DNA of 5,201 bases from Candidatus Sulfopaludibacter sp. SbA3 (GTDB taxonomy: Bacteria; Acidobacteriota; Terriglobia; 20CM-2-55-15). The stretch lies in contig CAMAWS010000275.1 in NCBI GenBank assembly GCA_945861845.1, positions 1 through 5,201 on the forward strand, read 5' to 3'. Position numbers and translations under genes: made by a program. Within the stretch, counting starts at the first letter, position 1, and every line of letters begins with the position of its first letter. Shown here piece by piece: positions 1 to 5,068 of the stretch. Under the pieces are notes generated by a model that was given only the letters and a program-made list of their open reading frames with translations, did no database searches and had not been told where the DNA came from.

Positions 1-1
1 T

Positions 2-1060
2 GCGCTGGCTTCGCGTATCGCCATGGAAGGCTCCTCGTTCGTGCTGCACACGGGCGACCTCGCCTACATGCACGGGACATTCGAGCAGTATCATTCGAAT
101 TACTTCCCCTACTACGGCGCTCTCATGAATAGCGTGCCGTTCTTTCCAACGCCAGGAAATCACGACTACCTGTCCAACAATGCGGCGGCATATCTCGCAC
201 TCCACTCCGTGCCGCAGGACACGGTGCCTTTCAACGATCGCGGGCGGTACTATTCGTTCGATTGGGGAAACGCTCACTTCGTCTCGCTCGATTCCAACGC
301 GTCGCTGGTAAGCGCAATAGAGGGGACGGGTTCGATGCTGGAATGGCTTGAGGCGGATCTCCGCGCCACGCGTCAGTTCTGGCGAATCGTCTTCTTTCAC
401 CATCCCCCGTATGCGGCCGGACCGAATCAATCCGATGAAATCTCATCACTGGTGCGGGAGAGCATGGTTCCGATTCTGGAAAAGTATGGCGTCCAACTCG
501 TACTCAACGGACACGAGCATGCTTATCACCGCAGCCGCCTGATCCGCAATGGCACGGTTGCGAAACCCGCGGACGGGATCACGTATGTCACCAGCGGCGG
601 AGGCGGCGCGTTTCTCTATCCCGTATTCCCACACAACCTGGTTGAGGTTTCGAAACCAGAGCACCATTACATCCGGGTGGACGTACGCGGAACCCGGATG
701 ACGCTTCGCACCGTCGGTATTGATGGGACCGAAATCGACAGGGTTACGCTCGCCCCGCCTCCGGCCATCGCAGAGGATGGCGCCGAACCCGCCGTCCGGT
801 TCAGCCCGAGGCTGGAGCCGGGCGCAATGGTGCGTATTGCGGGACGTGGGCTGGCAGCCGAGGAAAGATATGCATCGGATCAGCAGCTCCCGAGAGATCT
901 CGCAGGTACGGTCGTGACCCTGAATGGCCGCCCGATTTCGCTGCTGTATGTGTCCAGCCAGGAGATCCGCGGACAAGTTCCATTCGATGTTCGCGGGTCG
1001 GTTACGCTGGGAGTATCCACGCCGAATGGCTTCGTGGAAACCTCGATCAGAGTGCCGTAG
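2..1060 (+). CDS. Purple-acid-phosphatase-type metallophosphoesterase with acidobacterial C-terminal domain (5' partial)
   Basis: The reading frame is open from base 2, so the N terminus is cut off by the window edge; the ATG at 23 is internal. Numbering residues from that ATG, the calcineurin-like motifs appear in order: GDLAY (11-15, with the Tyr that ligates Fe(III) in purple acid phosphatases), GNHDY (45-49), FFHHPPY (124-130) and GHEHAYHR (163-170). The first metal motif (D-x-H/G) must lie upstream. The enzyme probably hydrolyses phosphate esters at a dinuclear metal centre, and family members are normally exported. After a proline-rich linker (about 244-250), residues 255-345 match the Solibacter-type C-terminal domain: L-E-PG, G-R-GLA, LP-R-DL, VTLNG, LLYVSSQEI and GQVPFDV. 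That domain is typical of large secreted acidobacterial proteins. The substrate cannot be told. Confidence in family and domain fusion is high. No terminator is visible after the TAG. Confidence 0.93.
   Translation, partial: ALASRIAMEGSSFVLHTGDLAYMHGTFEQYHSNYFPYYGALMNSVPFFPTPGNHDYLSNNAAAYLALHSVPQDTVPFNDRGRYYSFDWGNAHFVSLDSNASLVSAIEGTGSMLEWLEADLRATRQFWRIVFFHHPPYAAGPNQSDEISSLVRESMVPILEKYGVQLVLNGHEHAYHRSRLIRNGTVAKPADGITYVTSGGGGAFLYPVFPHNLVEVSKPEHHYIRVDVRGTRMTLRTVGIDGTEIDRVTLAPPPAIAEDGAEPAVRFSPRLEPGAMVRIAGRGLAAEERYASDQQLPRDLAGTVVTLNGRPISLLYVSSQEIRGQVPFDVRGSVTLGVSTPNGFVETSIRVP
785..1060 (+). other. Solibacter-type (TIGR03437-like) C-terminal domain of the phosphatase
   Basis: These last roughly 90 codons form a beta-rich, Ig/TIG-like module separate from the catalytic domain. 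Recognisable elements are L-E-PGAMV, RIAGRGLA, the LP..L.GTVVTLNG strand, LLYVSSQEIRGQVPF and a final V-T-LGVSTPNG strand. The domain is known mainly from Acidobacteria, usually at the end of secreted enzymes or beta-propeller proteins. A role in cell-surface attachment or carbohydrate contact is often supposed but unproven. It is the main taxonomic marker in this window. Confidence 0.8.
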
Positions 1061-1086
1061 AACAGCATTAGATCCACTCCTGCAAG

Positions 1087-1095
1087 TGATAGAAT
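1087..1095 (+). promoter_or_regulatory. Extended -10 promoter of the 700-residue gene (candidate)
   Basis: TGATAGAAT reads as TG-n-TAGAAT, an extended -10 with five of six matches to TATAAT. A poor -35 candidate, TTAGAT, sits at 1068-1073 with a 16-base spacer. Transcription would start near 1102, giving a leader of about 15 bases that just contains the Shine-Dalgarno sequence. This would let the gene be transcribed separately from the phosphatase only 56 bases upstream. Confidence 0.45.
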
Positions 1096-1105
1096 ACGCA
1101 TCGCG

Positions 1106-1112
1106 AAAGGAG
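1106..1112 (+). promoter_or_regulatory. Ribosome binding site AAAGGAG
   Basis: AAAGGAG lies 4 bases before the ATG at 1117. It is a strong anti-Shine-Dalgarno match and fixes the start of the 700-residue protein. No other in-frame start nearby has such a site. Confidence 0.8.
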
Positions 1113-1116
1113 CACG

Positions 1117-3219
1117 ATGCTGAGTTTTGCTGGCCTTGAAGCCAAGGGAGTGACGATACCGAATGTCGTCAAGAAGCTTTATAACGACATTACCGCCGCC
1201 GAATCGCTGGACTCGATAACACAGAAGTCTGGAAACACTGCCGAAAACTGCAAGAATGCGCTCCGGTTCCTGACCGATGTCGAGGCAGCGGTCCGCCAAT
1301 CCCAGAGGGTACCGCCGCCGCCGGGCGGTTACAAGGGCCTTAAAGTCGCCCGGAACTTCTTGAGTCCCGGGGCGGCGGTTTCAAGCATCGGATATACGCT
1401 CAGCCATAACAAGCGCAAGATCGCCGTATTTGTCGTGGGCGCGACGGTTGGCGTGCTCACCGGCGGGCTCGGACTTGTCGTGCTTGCCGCCGGCACCCTG
1501 GGCACTTATGCCGCCGGATCGGCATGGCGCCGCTGGGGCCACATTGTCCTCGCCCGCAAAGGGAGCATGGACTTCGATCCCAACAACGCCGAAGACTACG
1601 CGGATATCGAAAAGCACATCACAACGTGGCAGGACCGCATCGTCAAGCGCCAGATGGATGGAATCCTCCAGAAGATGCACTTCGAGCAGCAATGCTGGGA
1701 TGTCGTCAACCGAAGCCCTCTGTTCACCAACGTCAATCCGCCATACCGATCCTGCGGTGAGTGGGTGACGGCGCTCGAAGCGGTTTGCCGTTTACGCAAA
1801 TCCGCCGAGGAAGTTCACGTTGGGTTCAAGGACGTCATTCATTTCTGGGGCCTGGTGACCTTCGAAATGACCGATCGGCAGGAGAAGTTCGCGGGGCGGA
1901 TTTCCCAGATTCTGACGGCCATCAACACGCAAATTCATAAGAGCAACCACACCTGCCGCTACACCACCGGATTTTTCGGAGACAGCACCAGCCGCAGCAT
2001 CAGCAACGGGCTCTGCTATGAATGGAAGCCGCCATCGGCGAGCTTCCTGGGTGGCCCTGTGTTTTCAAAGCATCAGATCAATACCAACGTGATGTGGGAG
2101 CTGAGACTGCGAACGGAACGCACATCCCTGTTCATGAAACTGATCCAGGACGCCAGCACCTGGGGAAACCTCATCGAAACGGCGATCACCGGCGGCTCGA
2201 TGGCGCTGCCCGGCAGATTCAGAAGCCGCCTCGCCCGTTCTGTGGATATGTTCAGCGGCGGCAAGCCCGACCGGGCTGAAGAGATTGCCGGTCTTTATCC
2301 GATTTTCACGAAGCAAGGCGAAGCCTGGGCGCTCCCCGGCGCCGCGGCGCCCCCAGCCACGCCAACAACAACGCTGCAGACGAGCAGCGTTACTCCCCAG
2401 TCCACCACCGCGGGAAGTGTGGCGCTGACGACAGCGACCGGCATCGGAACCCCCGCATTGGCCAACGTTACCGGAGCAATCGGTAGTGGAGTGGTCAGCG
2501 GTACGAACATCGGCACGAATATCGGCACGGCATTCAATCCCGCCGCCACTGCGGCGGCGCCTACGAATCTGTTCACGAATATCGTCGGTTCCTCGGCAAG
2601 CCACGCTGTCAATGTCGGAGCCGCTTACGGAACGGCGGGCTTGAGCGTGATGTTGGAAATCTTGAATTCCCTGGAGAACGACTCGCTGGTCAGCAAGGGA
2701 ACCGATCTGCTGGGAATGGACGCCACCGTCAGCGAACTGCTCACCGCCCATGCGGGCGTCCTCAAGGATCATTTCGGAGCCATTGCCACGGCATGGAAAG
2801 GCTTCCGCAAAGCCGACGATGCTTTAATGAACCTCGGAGCCATCGCCAACTGCATCGATGCATTCACCGCTGCGGCCAACTTACTCCGCCGCGAACTGTA
2901 CTACCGGGAGTTACTGCGCCTGTACCAGACCCTGTGGACCTTCGTTTGCCTGGTGGGATCGACGCACGGCGGAATCATCCAGATGATGGAGATTGAAAAC
3001 CCGGAAATCATACACAAGCTGAAAGCCTGGCTGGATGAGGGACACTGTTCCACCGTGCAAGGCGGCGCCGCGGCCGATGACGTGTGCGCAGGCTACTGCT
3101 ATCGGCCAATGACGGAAGCCCTCGCCGTGCTGCACCAGATCACCGCGCCGCAAACCGTGCTTGGCGCGCCGGTCCGGCCCATCGGACAGCAACCCGTTCC
3201 CCGCTCGGCCACGACCTAA
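1117..3219 (+). CDS. Uncharacterised 700-residue protein with glycine-zipper hydrophobic segment and Thr/Ser/Gly linker
   Basis: I do not recognise this family. There is no signal peptide. Residues 1-100 look helical and include a VPPPPGG turn (65-71). Residues 102-134 are a strongly hydrophobic, glycine-rich stretch with a G108-x3-G112-x3-G116 zipper, flanked by basic residues (NKRK at 98-101, WRRW at 137-140); it could be one long membrane helix or a two-helix hairpin. Residues 150-400 form a mixed, mostly helical region with Cys 193, 213, 224, 280 and 300. Residues 408-510 are a low-complexity Ala/Thr/Ser/Gly linker with a GTNIGTNIGT repeat. Residues 511-640 are again helical, and the end carries C644, C657 and C661. 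The start is set by AAAGGAG. Codon use and GC look like the neighbours, so there is no sign of recent transfer. The architecture would suit a membrane-associated or secreted-effector-like protein, but that is inference only. The coding region is real; the function is unknown. Confidence 0.9.
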   Translation: MLSFAGLEAKGVTIPNVVKKLYNDITAAESLDSITQKSGNTAENCKNALRFLTDVEAAVRQSQRVPPPPGGYKGLKVARNFLSPGAAVSSIGYTLSHNKRKIAVFVVGATVGVLTGGLGLVVLAAGTLGTYAAGSAWRRWGHIVLARKGSMDFDPNNAEDYADIEKHITTWQDRIVKRQMDGILQKMHFEQQCWDVVNRSPLFTNVNPPYRSCGEWVTALEAVCRLRKSAEEVHVGFKDVIHFWGLVTFEMTDRQEKFAGRISQILTAINTQIHKSNHTCRYTTGFFGDSTSRSISNGLCYEWKPPSASFLGGPVFSKHQINTNVMWELRLRTERTSLFMKLIQDASTWGNLIETAITGGSMALPGRFRSRLARSVDMFSGGKPDRAEEIAGLYPIFTKQGEAWALPGAAAPPATPTTTLQTSSVTPQSTTAGSVALTTATGIGTPALANVTGAIGSGVVSGTNIGTNIGTAFNPAATAAAPTNLFTNIVGSSASHAVNVGAAYGTAGLSVMLEILNSLENDSLVSKGTDLLGMDATVSELLTAHAGVLKDHFGAIATAWKGFRKADDALMNLGAIANCIDAFTAAANLLRRELYYRELLRLYQTLWTFVCLVGSTHGGIIQMMEIENPEIIHKLKAWLDEGHCSTVQGGAAADDVCAGYCYRPMTEALAVLHQITAPQTVLGAPVRPIGQQPVPRSATT
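1420..1518 (+). other. Glycine-zipper hydrophobic segment inside the 700-residue protein
   Basis: The stretch encodes residues 102-134: about 33 uncharged residues with eight glycines, including GxxxGxxxG at 108/112/116 and later glycines at 117, 119, 126, 129 and 134. Basic clusters bound it on both sides, which favours a hairpin that dips into the membrane with both ends on the same face. Glycine zippers pack membrane helices tightly in channels and pore formers; whether this one does so is not shown. Confidence 0.65.
2338..2646 (+). repeat. Low-complexity Thr/Ser/Gly/Ala linker with short tandem repeat
   Basis: This part of the 700-residue gene encodes residues 408-510, almost free of charged residues and aromatics and rich in Ala, Thr, Ser, Gly, Val and Asn. 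Inside it, a 12-base unit occurs twice in tandem (GTACGAACATCG at 2501-2512 and GCACGAATATCG at 2513-2524) with a partial third copy (GCACG at 2525-2529), giving GTNIGTNIGT. The 11-mer CACGAATATCG recurs at 2574-2584. The stretch probably separates two folded parts and may change length between strains by slippage. Confidence 0.7.
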
Positions 3220-3602
3220 TTGGTCCCCGTTAAAATGGGTTCACCCTTCGAATTGAGGACCTTTTGCACCAGCCCAACAGGATTTCCGGCTTTCCCGGGA
3301 GAAATAACGATCGTCACCGGGGTTCCGGGCTTCAACGCTTCCTCCGCACGTTTCTTGTTCCAGCCTGCCTGAATAAAACGATGCGGGCTGTTCATTTCAC
3401 CATTCCAATGAACGACGACGCCCTTGCTGTCCTTGACGTCAAATAAAATCTGGCAGTGAGGGTTCGTGAACGTAAATTTCGTCACGTTGCCTTTGAGTGT
3501 AATGGGGTGGGCCGTGTCAAAGACGCTGGGTATGCCGTGATGCGCGGATGCGGAGAATGAAACCAGAAGAAGGACTGCGGTTAATGCGGAGAGGGCGCGC
3601 AT
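3216..3602 (-). CDS. Small exported DUF6152 family protein
   Basis: The 128-residue product begins with a clear Sec signal peptide: MR, a hydrophobic core of about 12 residues, and an A-S-A cleavage site at 18-20. The mature protein would start with His21-His22-Gly, the 'AHH' start usual in DUF6152. Further family marks are a beta strand T-LKG-V, the TNPHC motif (46-50), W66 and E69, SP (72-73), GW (80-81), KPGTPVT (91-97) and a final G-L-V-Q-K-V strand. It is probably a small beta-barrel in the periplasm; function is unknown. The N-terminal histidine plus H49 could bind metal, which is inference. No good Shine-Dalgarno precedes the ATG, though the signal peptide starts exactly there. It lies 72 bases after the membrane protein gene, so both are probably on one transcript. 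Its TAG overlaps the stop of the convergent 700-residue gene. Confidence 0.9.
   Translation of the reverse strand: MRALSALTAVLLLVSFSASAHHGIPSVFDTAHPITLKGNVTKFTFTNPHCQILFDVKDSKGVVVHWNGEMNSPHRFIQAGWNKKRAEEALKPGTPVTIVISPGKAGNPVGLVQKVLNSKGEPILTGTN
3543..3602 (-). other. Sec signal peptide of the DUF6152 protein
   Basis: Twenty residues: a short basic n-region (MR), a hydrophobic core LSALTAVLLLVSF, and a small-residue c-region ending A-S-A. Cleavage after residue 20 would expose a free N-terminal histidine. No lipobox cysteine is present, so a soluble periplasmic or secreted protein is expected. Confidence 0.85.
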
Positions 3603-3674
3603 AGTCGATTCAGATGAACAAATGGGCCGGCTCCTGCGTGTTCAGAAGCGCGGCCCAGGGTCTTTGGTGCGTCC
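3603..3674 (-). other. Gap between membrane protein and DUF6152 genes
   Basis: The 72 bases hold no ORF and no convincing promoter. A 7-bp inverted repeat (TGGGCCG at 3623-3629 with CGGCCCA at 3651-3657, 21-base loop) is present without a T-run, so it is not a standard terminator. Read-through from the upstream gene is the simplest reading. Confidence 0.45.
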
Positions 3675-4631
3675 TTAGAAAGAGTTTCCGATGAACGGGA
3701 GCATGCGGCCGAAGTACATGATTCCAAGCCACAATACGATTGCTGATCCGGCAAACACCTTGGTAGTCAGCGGCGCTTCGTCGCCCGCTCCCAGGGCCCA
3801 GGGTTCGTCGATGACCGTATGGTACAAAACGTTTACGCCAGCAAGCAGGATCAGGCCCATCTTCCAGAAGAAAGCGACATTCATAACGTACTGGTCCGGA
3901 GTTGCGATAAAGAACACCATGCCGGTCATGGAATTAATTACGAAGCCGAAAATTCCCACCGGAAGAAGCGCGTGCAACGCCGAGAACGGCACATTCTTGA
4001 TCATGCCCAGCATTCGCAGATTGACGACCATCACCACTCCAAATAACAGACCCAGCCCAATGAAATGAATCGTCTCGCACGCCGGCCATACCCAATCGCT
4101 ATTGAGGGCGAACGCGGCGATATTGGCTCCCTTGAGGAATGCGGGTCCGGAGTACGGTGGAACTGCCCCGGCGGCTGCCTGTTCCCCGCCAACGGCGAAA
4201 GCCTCCGGATGACGAATCTCACCACCGGTATTCCCTGCTCTTGCCATCAGGCCAAACGACAGGATCGACAAGACAAGAACCGCCGGAATATTCCAGGCTG
4301 CCGGACGCGTGCGCCGGCGATACTGCCACAATCCGAGCCACGCCACGACACCTGTGATCTCCAGGAAAATGAATCCCATCAAAGCCGCTTCCTGGTGCGC
4401 ATTGATCAAGACGTCGGACACACCCTCGCGGCCGGTAATCTCCATCTGGGCCCCGTTGCCGCTCATGTATGCCGGAAGCGTTATGAGAGCGAGGCCGAAA
4501 AAGACGGCCAGACTCGCCCGCTTGAGGTCGTCGCTTTTCGCCACAAGAGCAATAAGAAACAAGCCCACTCCGATGGCCGTGCCGATGATCGGGAAATGAT
4601 TCAACAATAGATGTAAGTGCGACAGGTTCAT
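3675..4631 (-). CDS. Eight-helix membrane protein: DUF2231-like N-terminal half fused to DUF6644-like C-terminal half
   Basis: The 318-residue product has about eight membrane helices, near residues 10-30, 40-56, 82-103, 114-131, 185-207, 219-243, 250-271 and 293-313. The N-terminal half starts LHLLLNHFPIIG, followed by an A-H79-Q helix and GGEIRH141; this resembles DUF2231-type four-helix proteins (HP-LLVHFP start, GG-x-L-V-Y-x-HG end). A soluble loop (about 140-178) leads to CETIHFIGLGLLFG and NLRMLG (185-208), the typical DUF6644 start. Conserved-looking histidines at 12, 79, 141, 189 and 271 could hold haem or metal, an inference. The start is well set by GGAGGAG 7 bases upstream. It is first in a minus-strand unit with the DUF6152 gene, a pairing I recall from other genomes. 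Function is unproven; transport or redox in the inner membrane is most likely. Confidence 0.87.
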   Translation of the reverse strand: MNLSHLHLLLNHFPIIGTAIGVGLFLIALVAKSDDLKRASLAVFFGLALITLPAYMSGNGAQMEITGREGVSDVLINAHQEAALMGFIFLEITGVVAWLGLWQYRRRTRPAAWNIPAVLVLSILSFGLMARAGNTGGEIRHPEAFAVGGEQAAAGAVPPYSGPAFLKGANIAAFALNSDWVWPACETIHFIGLGLLFGVVMVVNLRMLGMIKNVPFSALHALLPVGIFGFVINSMTGMVFFIATPDQYVMNVAFFWKMGLILLAGVNVLYHTVIDEPWALGAGDEAPLTTKVFAGSAIVLWLGIMYFGRMLPFIGNSF

Positions 4632-4638
4632 TAACAGA

Positions 4639-4645
4639 CTCCTCC
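4639..4645 (-). promoter_or_regulatory. Ribosome binding site GGAGGAG of the membrane protein gene
   Basis: On the minus strand GGAGGAG lies 7 bases before the ATG at 4631, an almost ideal Shine-Dalgarno that decides the start. Confidence 0.85.
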
Positions 4646-4653
4646 GAAAATGT

Positions 4654-4663
4654 GTGTATACAC
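4654..4663. promoter_or_regulatory. Palindrome GTGTATACAC overlapping a possible -10 of the membrane protein gene
   Basis: GTGTATACAC is a perfect 10-base palindrome 22 bases upstream of the membrane protein start. Read on the minus strand it contains TATACA (4655-4660), four of six matches to a -10 box, which would start transcription near 4648, just before the Shine-Dalgarno. I see no good -35. The palindrome could be an operator or chance; confidence is low. Confidence 0.3.
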
Positions 4664-4747
4664 CATTGCATTCGCTTTCGCATTCACTATTTCCACTCCG
4701 CGCTCGTGGCGATTAGCGATTGCCGGCGGCCATGATCGTCCAAAACA

Positions 4748-4756
4748 TGCAATAAT
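4748..4756 (+). promoter_or_regulatory. Extended -10 promoter of the 96-residue gene (candidate)
   Basis: TGCAATAAT reads as TG-n-AATAAT, an extended -10 with five of six matches. No -35 is recognisable at the right spacing. Transcription would start around 4763, only about 5 bases before the ATG, so the message would be nearly leaderless; this agrees with the lack of a Shine-Dalgarno there. Confidence 0.45.
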
Positions 4757-4767
4757 TCAGCGCGGAT

Positions 4768-5058
4768 ATGAAACAAATAGATCCCACCGATATCGTAACC
4801 ATAAGGGACTTCTCCGTCGACACCTTGAAGAACATCGTCGAGCATCTGGAAGTTTCGACGGAGTTCGAACATATGGTATACCGTGAGGCCGAACTTGATG
4901 CGATCTGGTCGATCACCGCATTTTTCCTGGTCAACGAACCGGACTCCATCGGCCGCGAAGCAGTAAGGCGATTGCACGATGTTGCGCACGAGGCGCATGA
5001 CCTTGTTGCCGGCAACCGCCCTGGGGACGCAGCCAGGCTCCTGCGAAATTTTCTTTAG
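4768..5058 (+). CDS. Hypothetical 96-residue acidic helical protein upstream of a Rieske oxygenase
   Basis: I do not recognise this protein. It has 18 Asp/Glu against 10 Lys/Arg, no signal peptide and no clear membrane helix, and it looks all-helical. Visible parts are an N-terminal TIRDFSVDTLKNIVEHLE region, an aromatic-containing helix around VYREAELDAIWSITAFFL (37-54), and a final helical pair. Histidines 70, 74 and 77 (LHDVAHEAHD) fall on one face of a helix next to Asp and Glu. The ATG at 4768 is the only in-frame start after the TAA at 4753. The upstream bases carry only GCGGAT, so translation may be leaderless. The gene ends 10 bases before the Rieske oxygenase start, so the two are very likely co-transcribed, and an accessory role for the oxygenase is possible but unproven. 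Confidence 0.75.
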   Translation: MKQIDPTDIVTIRDFSVDTLKNIVEHLEVSTEFEHMVYREAELDAIWSITAFFLVNEPDSIGREAVRRLHDVAHEAHDLVAGNRPGDAARLLRNFL

Positions 5059-5068
5059 AGATAAGACG

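Larger units (their letters stand above)
4632..4767. promoter_or_regulatory. Divergent intergenic promoter region
   Basis: This 136-base gap lies between the minus-strand membrane protein gene and the plus-strand 96-residue gene, so it must hold the promoters for both. Beside the palindrome at 4654-4663 it has two short direct repeats: GCATTC at 4668-4673 and 4680-4685 (12-base period, about one helical turn) and GCGATT at 4709-4714 and 4716-4721. No ORF, tRNA or terminator is visible. Confidence 0.6.

Noticed and set aside
446..976. Minus-strand open frame of 176 codons opposite the phosphatase
   Set aside because: The opposite frame has unambiguous phosphoesterase motifs across the same bases; this is a shadow frame with arbitrary-looking protein.
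1311..1328. Possible hairpin ACCGCC/GGCGGT near the start of the 700-residue gene
   Set aside because: It is made by the codons of the VPPPPGG stretch and sits well inside the gene; no regulatory role is supported.
2338..2351. Perfect 14-base palindrome GGCGCCGCGGCGCC
   Set aside because: It lies inside coding sequence at an Ala-rich stretch, where GC-rich Ala/Gly codons make such palindromes likely by chance. No T-run follows and the ends do not extend, so neither terminator nor operator is supported.
2065..2772. Long open frame on the minus strand (235 codons) and another at 2295-2612
   Set aside because: Both lie wholly within the 700-residue gene, opposite its repetitive linker. GC-rich low-complexity coding DNA commonly leaves such antisense frames open. 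They lack a ribosome binding site and have no recognisable protein features.
3623..3657. 7-bp inverted repeat between the membrane protein and DUF6152 genes as a terminator
   Set aside because: The loop is 21 bases, the stem is short and no T-run follows on the minus strand, so an intrinsic terminator is not supported.
4065..4610. Plus-strand open frame of 181 codons opposite the membrane protein
   Set aside because: The minus-strand frame gives a coherent eight-helix protein with a strong ribosome binding site; the plus-strand product is a hydrophilic shadow rich in Arg and Gln.
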